A DNA stretch of 36,068 nucleotides from an uncultured Alphaproteobacteria bacterium. GTDB lineage: Bacteria > Pseudomonadota > Alphaproteobacteria > HIMB59 > GCA-002718135. Each line of letters opens with the position of its first letter. Within the stretch, counting starts at the first letter, position 1. Below the pieces are notes generated by a model. That model was not told the origin of the DNA, searched no databases, and saw nothing but the letters and a program-made list of their open reading frames with translations. Where the stretch lies: the NCBI GenBank assembly GCA_902610845.1, contig CACLXJ010000003.1, positions 1-36,068 on the forward strand, given 5' to 3'. Shown piece after piece: positions 26,083 through 33,406 of this stretch. The translations under genes and the position numbers were made by a program.

Positions 26083-26963
26083 TAATTACCCCAAGAATAT
26101 ACAATACCTGGTTGAGGCTCAAAAATATTAGCTATATTAACACCAGGTAAATGTGCCATTGCTTGAAACTCTGATGCAATAGCAACATAGTCTTTTGTTT
26201 CAGAAATAACAGCAGGTTTGCAAGCAATTTCATCTCTAACTATAGCAAATCCTTTTTTAGTTCCTGTAATAAAAGTATAAAATCCATCTAAGTCACTCAA
26301 AGCACTTTCTAACGTCTCTTTTAAATTTTTTTTATTCGACAAATGATTTGAAATATATCCTGCTGCAACCTCAGTATCATTTTCTGACTTAAAATTTATC
26401 TTCCTTTTAATTAAATCTCTACGTAAATTATTATGATTTGATAATGATCCATTATGGACTAAGCACTCATCAGACCCTGTCGAGTAGGGGTGAGATCCGT
26501 CAGTTGTGATAGCACTTTCTGTAGCCATTCTTGTGTGACCTATAGCATGCGTACCACTAAATTTTTCTAATTTGAATTTCTTTACTACATCTTTTGGATT
26601 TCCAATTTGTTTAAATATTTCAATAGATCTACCATATCCAACTAAAGAAATTTCTTTAATCTGATTTAAAATAGACAGTACTTTTTCAGGGTTTTCTTTA
26701 GAGCTTAAAATTACGTGATCTGAATTTTTCAAAATTGATTTATATTTAATTTTTTTTGAAATATCTTTCTTAAATTCTTCAAATACTAAATTATTAATAC
26801 AAATTGAGTATTTAAATTCCTCTTTTTTTTCTTTTTTATAAATTGCAAAACCAGCACTATCAGGTCCTCTAGATTCCATATTTACTAACATTCCAGATAG
26901 CATTTTACCTAAATCTTTCTCAAACTTTTTTGATTTTAGATATATTCCAACTATTCCACACAT
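26082..26963 (-). CDS. glxB: Class II glutamine amidotransferase subunit (GlxB / MgsA family)
   Basis: N-terminal-nucleophile amidotransferase, 293 residues, corresponding to the glutaminase domain of GltB or PurF. The nucleophile Cys2 is directly after the initiator Met (MCGIVGIY). GHTRMATESAITTDGSHPYS and LVHNGSLSNHNNLR supply the substrate-binding arginine and the oxyanion Asn-Gly, and NDTEVAAGYI follows. It would release ammonia or methylamine from glutamine or gamma-glutamylmethylamide and pass it to GlxD. It is the first gene of the operon, behind a predicted promoter at 27022-26994 whose spacer is a perfect palindrome. No Shine-Dalgarno sequence precedes the ATG. Confidence 0.9.
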   Translation of the reverse strand: MCGIVGIYLKSKKFEKDLGKMLSGMLVNMESRGPDSAGFAIYKKEKKEEFKYSICINNLVFEEFKKDISKKIKYKSILKNSDHVILSSKENPEKVLSILNQIKEISLVGYGRSIEIFKQIGNPKDVVKKFKLEKFSGTHAIGHTRMATESAITTDGSHPYSTGSDECLVHNGSLSNHNNLRRDLIKRKINFKSENDTEVAAGYISNHLSNKKNLKETLESALSDLDGFYTFITGTKKGFAIVRDEIACKPAVISETKDYVAIASEFQAMAHLPGVNIANIFEPQPGIVYSWGN

Positions 26964-26993
26964 AAAATTAATTAAATTAAAGACAATAAAATC

Positions 26994-27022
26994 TTTATAG
27001 TAAATCTCGTTTACTAATACAA
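26994..27022 (-). promoter_or_regulatory. Candidate sigma-70 promoter of glxBCD-glnT
   Basis: On the minus strand TTGTAT (27022-27017), a 17-base spacer and TATAAA (26999-26994) form a well-spaced promoter; the transcript would begin near 26987, about 24 bases before the glxB ATG. The spacer is occupied by the palindrome at 26998-27016. Confidence 0.5.
26998..27016. promoter_or_regulatory. Candidate operator: 19-base palindrome in the glxB promoter
   Basis: TAGTAAA-TCTCG-TTTACTA is a perfect seven-base inverted repeat with a five-base centre. It starts immediately after the predicted -35 hexamer and reaches two bases into the -10, so a dimeric regulator bound here would block, or as in MerR-type systems remodel, the promoter. 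The regulator is unknown and not encoded in the window. The remaining divergent region (27023-27214) shows no gene or recognisable RNA. Confidence 0.5.
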
Positions 27023-27214
27023 TAACGATGATTGCCGCATAGAAAACATACTTTGCTTTCTGTCATATAATTCATTCTATTATACTAGGTGTTTCATTTT
27101 CATCATGATTTAAAAGTGTAAATATATCTAATAGTTTCCCAATAAGTGTATCAAATTTCCACCTTTAATTTTTCTTATTTCTTGTAATTTAAACATTTTT
27201 ATTCCCATTATTTC

Positions 27215-27242
27215 TTGTTTTTTCTCATTCTTTCCGTATAAG
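27215..27242 (+). promoter_or_regulatory. Candidate promoter of tatABC-serS-pcm
   Basis: TTGTTT (27215-27220), a 16-base spacer and TATAAG (27237-27242). The predicted start, about seven bases after the -10, falls on the tatA ATG at 27249, which suggests a leaderless mRNA and excludes the GTG at 27246 as a likely start. Confidence 0.4.
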
Positions 27243-27248
27243 CGTGTG

Positions 27249-27434
27249 ATGACACCAAGTATTTGGCAATTATTAATTGTACTCGTTATAGTCTTACTTC
27301 TTTTTGGACGAGGTAAGATACCTCAACTAATGGGTGATATGGCAAAAGGGATCAAATCATTCAAAAGAGGAATGTCAGACGAAGAAAAAAAAGAAGATAA
27401 AAATTTAGAGAATAAAAACGACGAAGAAAAGTAA
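27249..27434 (+). CDS. tatA: Twin-arginine translocase subunit TatA
   Basis: Pore-forming subunit of the Tat system, which exports folded proteins across the inner membrane. The 61-residue product has one N-terminal membrane helix (about 5-20), the hinge [12 protein letters not shown] with the conserved FG, an amphipathic helix ([12 protein letters not shown]) and a highly charged acidic/lysine tail. I prefer ATG 27249 over the immediately preceding GTG because of the promoter position. It is the first gene of tatABC-serS-pcm. Confidence 0.93.
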   Translation: MTPSIWQLLIVLVIVLLLFGRGKIPQLMGDMAKGIKSFKRGMSDEEKKEDKNLENKNDEEK

Positions 27435-27439
27435 ATACT

Positions 27440-27754
27440 ATGTTTACTTTCGGTTGGAGTGAAATTTTCTTAATTGGGATAATAGTAGTAGTAGTAATTG
27501 GCCCAAAAGATCTTCCAAAATTTATTAAGCAGGTTGGATCTTTCACAAAATATATTAAAAAAATGTCTTCTGAGTTCAAGTCATCTATAAATGAAATTGC
27601 AGAAGAAGAAGATATTAAAGAATTAGCTAAATCTGTTAAAGAAGTTAAGAAAATAAAAGATGGTATTAATATCAAAAAAAATTTTGAAAATGAGATTAAA
27701 GAAGTTCAAGAAACAGTAAAAATGACTGAGGATGAATTTTCAAATAAAAAATAA
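27440..27754 (+). CDS. tatB: Twin-arginine translocase subunit TatB
   Basis: TatB forms the signal-peptide receptor with TatC. The 104 residues begin MFTFGWSEIFLIGIIVVVVIGPKDLP, with the glutamate in the membrane helix and the GPKDLP hinge that separate TatB from TatA. The long amphipathic helix and a lysine/glutamate-rich helical tail follow. It starts five bases after tatA and is followed by tatC after 15 bases. Confidence 0.93.
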   Translation: MFTFGWSEIFLIGIIVVVVIGPKDLPKFIKQVGSFTKYIKKMSSEFKSSINEIAEEEDIKELAKSVKEVKKIKDGINIKKNFENEIKEVQETVKMTEDEFSNKK

Positions 27755-27769
27755 TTTGTTGTTTTTGTA

Positions 27770-28525
27770 ATGGCTGAAGAAAAATTTGAAGAAATGTCTC
27801 TAATAGGACACCTTACTGAGTTAAGAAAAAGACTATTGTGGAGCTTTTTATATATCTTAATAGTATTTATCATTTGTTTTTATTTTGCTGATGAATTATT
27901 TGCATTTCTAGCAAATCCTCTCGTAGAATTATTTGATAAAGACAAAGGTCAAGGTTTTATTTACACTGCTTTACAAGAAGCTTTTTTTACAGAATTAAAA
28001 ATAGCTTTTTTCTTTGCTTTATTTTTTTCATTCCCTTTAATTGCTATACAAATATGGAGATTTATTGCTCCAGGATTATACAAAAAGGAAAAGAGAGCTT
28101 TTTTACCCTACTTAGTCGCAACTCCAATTTTATTTTTTGCAGGTGGCTCGATGGTTTATTATATTATTGCACCATTGGCATGGTCTTTTTTCTTATCTTA
28201 TCAAAACCTTGGTTCTAACGGAGTTCCTATTCGATTAGAAGCTAAAATGGGGGAATATTTATCCCTTATGATGCGATTTATTTTTGCTTTTGGTTTAGCA
28301 TTTCAGCTTCCTGTTGTATTATCTTTAATGGCAAGAATAGGGATGGTTACTTATGAATCACTTAAAAAATTTAGAAAATATGCAATTGTATTAGCATTTT
28401 TATCGGCTGCATTTTTAACTCCACCTGATCCATTTAGTCAAATAAGTTTAGCCCTGCCAATCATTTTCTTATACGAAGTCTCAATTTATATTGCAAAACT
28501 TATTCAAAAAAATAAAGATAAGTAA
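27770..28525 (+). CDS. tatC: Twin-arginine translocase subunit TatC
   Basis: Six-helix inner-membrane core of the Tat translocase that recognises the twin-arginine signal. The 251 residues show the N-terminal EEMSLIGHLTELRKRLL signature, FSFPLIAIQIWRFIAPGLYKKEKR in the first cytoplasmic loop (with the functionally important acidic/aromatic region), and AFGLAFQLPVVLSLMARIG and AAFLTPPDPFSQISLALPI toward the C-terminus. Length is typical. The stop codon TAA shares one base with the ATG of serS, so the synthetase gene is coupled to the translocase. Confidence 0.96.
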   Translation: MAEEKFEEMSLIGHLTELRKRLLWSFLYILIVFIICFYFADELFAFLANPLVELFDKDKGQGFIYTALQEAFFTELKIAFFFALFFSFPLIAIQIWRFIAPGLYKKEKRAFLPYLVATPILFFAGGSMVYYIIAPLAWSFFLSYQNLGSNGVPIRLEAKMGEYLSLMMRFIFAFGLAFQLPVVLSLMARIGMVTYESLKKFRKYAIVLAFLSAAFLTPPDPFSQISLALPIIFLYEVSIYIAKLIQKNKDK

Positions 28526-29787
28526 TGCATAATATTAATTTTATCAGAGAAAATCCAACAGAGTTTGATAATTATATGAAACAAAGAGGAGAGCAGTCAA
28601 TATCTAATAAAATTTTAGAACTAGATAAAGTCAAAAGAGAAACTCAGACTGTTCTTCAGAATCTTTTAGCTGAAAGAAATTCTATTTCTAAGAATATTGG
28701 GAAACTTAAAAGTGAAAATAAAGATGCTTCATCAGAAATGAGTAAAGTAGATGAAATTAAAAATAAAATTAATAATTTAAAAGAACTTGAGACAATTAAA
28801 GATGAAGAGTTAAAAACTATCCTCTTTAGACTGCCAAATATAGCGGATAAGACTGTACCTATTGGAATTAATGAAGCAGACAATAACAAATATAGAGAAT
28901 GGGGTGAAAAACCAGGATTTGATTTTAACCCTAAAACACATTTTGAATTAGGGGAAAATTTGGGATTAATGAATTTTGAAACTGCATCTAAATTATCAGG
29001 ATCCAGATTTGTTTTATTAAAAAATCAACTTTCTAAATTGGAGAGAGCAATTGCAAATTTTATGTTAGATAAGCATACGAATGAAAATGGTTATGTTGAA
29101 TATAATTTACCTTTTTTGGTAAAAGATTCTGCTCTTTTTGGAACAGGGCAATTACCTAAATTTGGTGAAGATTTATTTACTGCTGGGGAAGATCATTGGT
29201 TAATACCAACTGCTGAAGTACCTTTAACAAACATGGTTAGAGAGGAAATACTTAACCAAAATCAATTACCCATGAGAGTAACTTCTTATACCCCCTGTTT
29301 TAGATCAGAGGCTGGTGCTGCTGGTAAGGATACTCGCGGTATGTTAAGACAGCATCAATTTACTAAAGTTGAGTTAGTTTCAATAGTAGAGCCGCAGCAT
29401 TCACAAGATGAATTAGAAAGAATGCTTGAAAGCGCTGAGAGTATTCTTCAAGATTTAAATATTCATTATAGGATTATGACTTTATGTACTGGTGATATGG
29501 GTTTTTCAGCATCAAAAACATACGATATTGAAGTGTGGCTTCCAGGTGAAAATACTTATAGAGAAATTTCAAGCTGTTCTAATTGCAATGATTTTCAAGC
29601 TAGAAGAATGAATACAAGATATAAATCAGAAAATAAAAATATTTTTGTTCATACACTTAATGGATCTGGGTTAGCAGTAGGAAGAACACTAATTGCTATT
29701 CTTGAAAATTATCAAATGAAAGATGGAAATATTAAAATTCCAGAAGTTTTGAAAAAATATTTCAATAATTCTGATACTCTTATCTAG
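28525..29787 (+). CDS. serS: Serine-tRNA ligase
   Basis: Class II aminoacyl-tRNA synthetase for serine, 420 residues. The N-terminal coiled-coil arm (about 28-105) contacts the long variable arm of tRNA-Ser. The catalytic core has TAEVPLTN, motif 2 PCFRSEAGAAGKDTRGMLRQHQF (in two parts), GDMGFSASKTYDIEVWLPG and the serine-site YREISSCSNCNDFQARR, ending with motif 3 NGSGLAVGRTLIAILENYQ. Length is typical. It overlaps tatC by one base and pcm by one base. In many Alphaproteobacteria surE intervenes between serS and pcm; here it does not. Confidence 0.97.
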   Translation: MHNINFIRENPTEFDNYMKQRGEQSISNKILELDKVKRETQTVLQNLLAERNSISKNIGKLKSENKDASSEMSKVDEIKNKINNLKELETIKDEELKTILFRLPNIADKTVPIGINEADNNKYREWGEKPGFDFNPKTHFELGENLGLMNFETASKLSGSRFVLLKNQLSKLERAIANFMLDKHTNENGYVEYNLPFLVKDSALFGTGQLPKFGEDLFTAGEDHWLIPTAEVPLTNMVREEILNQNQLPMRVTSYTPCFRSEAGAAGKDTRGMLRQHQFTKVELVSIVEPQHSQDELERMLESAESILQDLNIHYRIMTLCTGDMGFSASKTYDIEVWLPGENTYREISSCSNCNDFQARRMNTRYKSENKNIFVHTLNGSGLAVGRTLIAILENYQMKDGNIKIPEVLKKYFNNSDTLI

Positions 29788-30413
29788 TGCTTGATGTTAG
29801 AAAAATAAGATTGATACTCGAGTTACGAGAGTCTGGTATTAGTAATGCCGAAGTCCTCTCTGCAATAGAAAAAATTCCAAGAGAAAAATTTATTAGTGAA
29901 GCTTACAGAAATCAAGCTTATGAAAATATAGCTTTACCAATTGAAAATAATCAAACAATTAGTCAACCTTACGTTGTAGCCCGGATGACTGAATTACTTG
30001 ATGTTAAAAGTAATCACAAGGTGTTAGAAATAGGCACTGGTAGCGGATATCAGTGTGCAGTATTGTCAATCTTGGCAAGGCGTGTATACACGATTGAAAG
30101 AATTAAAAATTTACATGATGGTTCTAATAATATTTTTGAGAAATTAAAATTAACTAATATTGTTTCAAAATACGATGATGGTAATAATGGTTGGATTGAA
30201 CAAATACCTTTTGATAGAATAATATTTACAGCAGCATCAAAAAAAATAAATAATGAAATTTTTTCTCATATTAAAAATGAAGGAATTATTGTTTGTCCTA
30301 TTGTTAAAAATAACAAGCAAATACTTGTAAAATATATAAAACAAAATAATAAAATTATTTCTGAAGAATATGATGATGTGTTATTTGTTCCAAATCTTCA
30401 AGGTGTAGTATAG
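29787..30413 (+). CDS. pcm: Protein-L-isoaspartate O-methyltransferase
   Basis: Repair enzyme methylating L-isoaspartyl residues in aged proteins with SAM. The 208 residues keep all Pcm hallmarks: PREKF (31-35), the substrate-site motif TISQPYVVARMTELL (58-72) and SAM motif I VLEIGTGSGYQCAVL (79-93), followed by VYTIERI. The GTG start shares its G with the serS stop and is the only upstream start that keeps the full N-terminus. Its 3' end overlaps the convergent MATE gene by 16 bases. It is the canonical counterpart of the degenerate paralogue at 10107. Confidence 0.94.
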   Translation: MLDVRKIRLILELRESGISNAEVLSAIEKIPREKFISEAYRNQAYENIALPIENNQTISQPYVVARMTELLDVKSNHKVLEIGTGSGYQCAVLSILARRVYTIERIKNLHDGSNNIFEKLKLTNIVSKYDDGNNGWIEQIPFDRIIFTAASKKINNEIFSHIKNEGIIVCPIVKNNKQILVKYIKQNNKIISEEYDDVLFVPNLQGVV

Positions 30414-31771
30414 CTACTTTGAATATTTCGAATTTTATTTGAAGAATAAAAAAAATATAAGATACCAATTATCCAATGAACAAGAGTTAACCCAATAAAC
30501 ATATAGATATAGTTTTCTTCTATAAAATTATTTACAAATAATATTACAATTATAGGCACTAATACAAACCTAAGTATGGCCATATACATTACTATTATTG
30601 CTTTTTTTAGCCCTTGGAATGAAGCATTAGAAATAAAGAAGAATGGAAAAGCTGGAAAACCAAGCGCATATATTTTAAGATATATTGATCCATAGTAAAT
30701 TACTTCTTTATCATCAGTAAATAATCTCATTGAATCTTCTGCGGTTATAAATAAAATTAATCCTGCTATAGTTAATATTATTACTCCAGTAATCATAGCT
30801 TTATTGAAAGTTTCTAAAATTCTTTCATAGTTTTTAGCGCCAAAATTCTGCCCCACAATTGCGGTTACTGCTGCACTTAATCCTAACAAGGGTAAGAAAA
30901 GCAGTTGCTCATATCTTCCAGCTGAGGAAAAACCTGCAATTGCATCATTACCAAAACGACTTACAAAAAATAATAATATATATGATCCAAGAGCAATCAT
31001 CATCAATCCTAATGCCGCTGGAATAGCCTGAAATGAAATTTCCTTAATTAAAATTAATTTAGGAATTAAATAATTATTTTTAAAGTTTTCAAAAATCTCT
31101 GTTTTATATATTTTATATAGTAAATATAAAAGACCAATTATTTGAGAGAGTATGGTAGCAATTGCTATTCCAGTTATACCCATTGGCGCAAATAATTCAA
31201 AATTAATTATTTTTCCTGTAATTAATATTGGATTTAAAATTATATTAAGAAAAAAACTAAAAATTAAAACATTTCTATAACTTTTAGTATCTCCTTGAGC
31301 AGATAAACAAGAATTAGATACCATGAGTAAAAGAATTATGACTGATCCTAAATAAATTACGTTCATGTATAATGATGAAAGTTTAAGAGTTTTTGGATCA
31401 TCATTTATAGATTCTAAAATTATGTTCCCAAAATAAAGTCCAAAAATAGTTATACCTAAGCCTACTAAAATTGTTACGACAAAAGATTGTGAAAATACAT
31501 GACTTGCTTTTTTAATATTTTTTTCTCCTAAAGAATTAGCAACATTACTTGTTGTAGCTATACTTAGTCCTATTCCAAGTGCAATAATTATAAAATATAC
31601 AGGAAATGTTTGACCAATAGCTGCTAAAGCTGTTTCAGAGATCATTCTACCTGCAAAAATAGTATCAACTAAAGAATACAGATTATTAAATATAGTTCCA
31701 ATTGAGGCTGGCAAAGCAATTTTTATAAATAGCTTATAGATATCTTCATCAAGTAAATTAATTTTTTTCAT
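30398..31771 (-). CDS. MATE-family multidrug/metabolite exporter
   Basis: Inner-membrane antiporter of the multidrug and toxic compound extrusion family, 457 residues with about twelve helices in two homologous halves. The N-terminal segment KLFIKIALPASIGTIFNNLYSLVDTIFAGRMISETALAAIG is the classic MATE opening, and the second half begins SFQAIPAALGLMMIALGSYILLFFVSRFGNDAIAGFS. The substrate cannot be inferred. The gene starts two bases after the rlmJ stop and so appears to be second in an rlmJ-MATE operon. Its 3' end overlaps pcm on the opposite strand. Confidence 0.92.
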   Translation of the reverse strand: MKKINLLDEDIYKLFIKIALPASIGTIFNNLYSLVDTIFAGRMISETALAAIGQTFPVYFIIIALGIGLSIATTSNVANSLGEKNIKKASHVFSQSFVVTILVGLGITIFGLYFGNIILESINDDPKTLKLSSLYMNVIYLGSVIILLLMVSNSCLSAQGDTKSYRNVLIFSFFLNIILNPILITGKIINFELFAPMGITGIAIATILSQIIGLLYLLYKIYKTEIFENFKNNYLIPKLILIKEISFQAIPAALGLMMIALGSYILLFFVSRFGNDAIAGFSSAGRYEQLLFLPLLGLSAAVTAIVGQNFGAKNYERILETFNKAMITGVIILTIAGLILFITAEDSMRLFTDDKEVIYYGSIYLKIYALGFPAFPFFFISNASFQGLKKAIIVMYMAILRFVLVPIIVILFVNNFIEENYIYMFIGLTLVHWIIGILYFFYSSNKIRNIQSSYTTP

Positions 31772-31773
31772 AT

Positions 31774-32604
31774 TTATAAATATCTTAATTTAAACCTAGT
31801 ACTATTTTCCTCTAGTTTTAAAATATTTTGAATTTCGTGTATTACCTCTTTGAGGTTTTTCATTATAAATCTATTTGAAAAATTTATTAATAATAAACCA
31901 CTTCCTTGCATTCCAACATTTTCTCCATATTTCATAATAGGAACTTCAACATTGATAATATTACTTATACCTTTTTTTCTAATATTCTGAATAAAGGTAT
32001 CATTTTCCAAAATATTTAAAACTGGATACCATATTATGATTTTGGATTTTGAGAATAAATTATCAATATTATTTATTATCTTCTCGACTTTTTCAAAATC
32101 ATCCTTTATTTCATAAGATGGATCTATAAATACAAAATAATTCTTGTCTTTATTAATTTTATTGAAAATAAAATTAAATCCATCAGCATTTAAAATTTTA
32201 GTATTGGTATATTTGTTTAAGTTTTTTTTTAATAATTCATATTCATTATTGTGTAGTTCACAAAAAAATAATTTATCTTTTTCATTAGCTATGGAAGAAA
32301 TAAATATAGGTGATCCAGGATAAAAATTATTTTTTCCAGTAATTTTAGAAATAGTTGAAAGATAATTTTTAATTAGAATATTATGACCTTTGTATTTTTG
32401 TATCTTTTTAATTCCTTCTTTATACTCTTTATTTTTATCCATATACTTTGATATATATTTATAAATTCCATTACCAGAATGAGTATCAATATAACTTATT
32501 GATTTATTTACCTTTTTTTCAAGATTATATAAGTAAAGCATTATAATGTGTTTCATAACATCTGCATGATTTCCAGCATGATATCCGTGTTTATAGCTAA
32601 GCAT
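31774..32604 (-). CDS. rlmJ: 23S rRNA (adenine(2030)-N6)-methyltransferase
   Basis: Methylates A2030 of 23S rRNA. The 276 residues begin LSYKHGYHAGNHADVMKHI, an RlmJ hallmark, followed by YIDTHSGNGIY (SAM site, 38-48) and YPGSP. The catalytic motif IV, normally DPPYE in RlmJ, reads DPSYE (161-165), a proline-to-serine change in a motif that positions the adenine amino group. The C-terminal MQGSGLLLINFS matches the family. It is divergent from the cold-shock gene (127-base gap) and precedes the MATE gene by two bases. Confidence 0.92.
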   Translation of the reverse strand: MLSYKHGYHAGNHADVMKHIIMLYLYNLEKKVNKSISYIDTHSGNGIYKYISKYMDKNKEYKEGIKKIQKYKGHNILIKNYLSTISKITGKNNFYPGSPIFISSIANEKDKLFFCELHNNEYELLKKNLNKYTNTKILNADGFNFIFNKINKDKNYFVFIDPSYEIKDDFEKVEKIINNIDNLFSKSKIIIWYPVLNILENDTFIQNIRKKGISNIINVEVPIMKYGENVGMQGSGLLLINFSNRFIMKNLKEVIHEIQNILKLEENSTRFKLRYL

Positions 32605-32681
32605 AAAAATTAAAAAAAATTGTTGAAATTAATTTCTTATTAGTTATTTAAAGTATTAAATTAATCAATATACAATATTTA

Positions 32682-32687
32682 TATAAG
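32682..32687 (+). promoter_or_regulatory. Candidate -10 box of the cold-shock gene
   Basis: TATAAG in the rlmJ/csp divergent region, 45 bases before the csp ATG; it predicts a leader of about 38 bases that includes AAGGAG (32718-32723), one of the best ribosome-binding sites in the window. No clear -35 is seen. Confidence 0.3.
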
Positions 32688-32731
32688 TTAAATAAATTTA
32701 ATCCCCCAATAATAAATAAGGAGAATAAAAT

Positions 32732-32935
32732 ATGCCAAGTGGTAAAATTAAATGGTTTAATCCAACCAAAGGTTATGGATTTATAGAAAATGATGATGGA
32801 GGAAAAGATGTTTTTCTTCATGTCTCAGCTTTAGAAGCTGCTGGTATTGATACTTTAGAAGAAGGTATGCCAGTTGAATTTGAAATCGGTGAAAACCGTG
32901 GAAAAGAAAACGCTATTAATATTAAGAAAAAATAA
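32732..32935 (+). CDS. Cold-shock domain protein (CspA family)
   Basis: A 67-residue single cold-shock domain acting as an RNA/DNA chaperone that melts secondary structure. Both RNA-binding motifs are present: RNP1 KGYGFIE (13-19) and RNP2 VFLHVS (27-32), with KWFNPTKG in front. AAGGAG at 32718-32723, eight bases before the ATG, indicates strong translation. The small membrane-protein gene begins seven bases after its stop, so csp appears to head an operon running towards the dehydratase gene. Confidence 0.96.
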   Translation: MPSGKIKWFNPTKGYGFIENDDGGKDVFLHVSALEAAGIDTLEEGMPVEFEIGENRGKENAINIKKK

Positions 32936-32942
32936 TATTTAA

Positions 32943-33170
32943 TTGAATTCAAACAAACTTTTAGAATGGATTGGCGTAACAACAGCCATCCTTTATTCCC
33001 TACTAGTTGCATTTAACATTGGATTAGAATTTATTGGTTTTTCATTATTATTGCTATCAGCATTATTAATTGGTGTATGGGCCTATAAATTAAAACACAA
33101 TGGGATATTGTTTTTACAATTCTTCTACGCTGGTGCAGGTATAATAGGAATGTATAGATGGTTTGGATAA
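32943..33170 (+). CDS. Small inner-membrane protein of unknown function
   Basis: A 75-residue hydrophobic protein with probably three membrane helices (about 8-25, 28-47 and 54-70) and few charged residues. It is read from a TTG immediately after an in-frame stop; no ATG or GTG exists near the N-terminus. LEFIGFSLLLLSALLIGVWAYKLKHNG and LQFFYAGAGIIGMYRWFG resemble small uncharacterised alphaproteobacterial membrane proteins, but I cannot name the family with confidence. It follows csp by seven bases and overlaps the EF-hand gene by 13 bases, which supports its being a real, translated gene. Confidence 0.65.
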   Translation: MNSNKLLEWIGVTTAILYSLLVAFNIGLEFIGFSLLLLSALLIGVWAYKLKHNGILFLQFFYAGAGIIGMYRWFG

Positions 33171-33406
33171 AAATATTTTTTTTATTTTTACTTTTACATT
33201 TTTCTATCGCATATTCTGCTGAATTAAATGAAGAAGAAGAAATGTACTTTAATTTTGTTGATTTAAATAATGATGGAGTTATCTCCTATGAAGAAATTGA
33301 ACAATCATTAAATCTACTCTTTCAAATTATAGATCTGAATCAAGATAAAAAAATTTCTCAAAATGAGATAAATGAATTAATAGGTATAATTGAATCTTTT
33401 AAATGA
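33158..33406 (+). CDS. Small secreted EF-hand protein
   Basis: An 82-residue protein with an N-terminal signal peptide (hydrophobic 4-16, likely cut near residue 20) and two adjacent EF-hand calcium loops: DLNNDGVISYEE (35-46), which fits the canonical D-x-N-x-D-G-x-I-x-x-x-E pattern, and DLNQDKKISQNE (59-70), canonical except for Lys instead of Gly at loop position 6. The mature protein of about 60 residues is essentially one EF-hand pair and is probably periplasmic. Its start lies inside the preceding membrane-protein gene and its stop overlaps the ATG of the J-domain gene (ATGA). Function unknown; calcium binding is inferred from the loops. Confidence 0.8.
   Translation: MVWIKIFFLFLLLHFSIAYSAELNEEEEMYFNFVDLNNDGVISYEEIEQSLNLLFQIIDLNQDKKISQNEINELIGIIESFK

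Noticed and set aside
26964-27245. Sigma-54/NtrC promoter, riboswitch or small gene between glxB and tatA
   Set aside because: No GG-N10-GC pair, no recognisable aptamer and only tiny open frames. A sigma-70-like promoter with a palindrome explains part of it.
27246-27248. GTG start for tatA
   Set aside because: It is directly followed by ATG, and the predicted promoter places the transcript start on the ATG.
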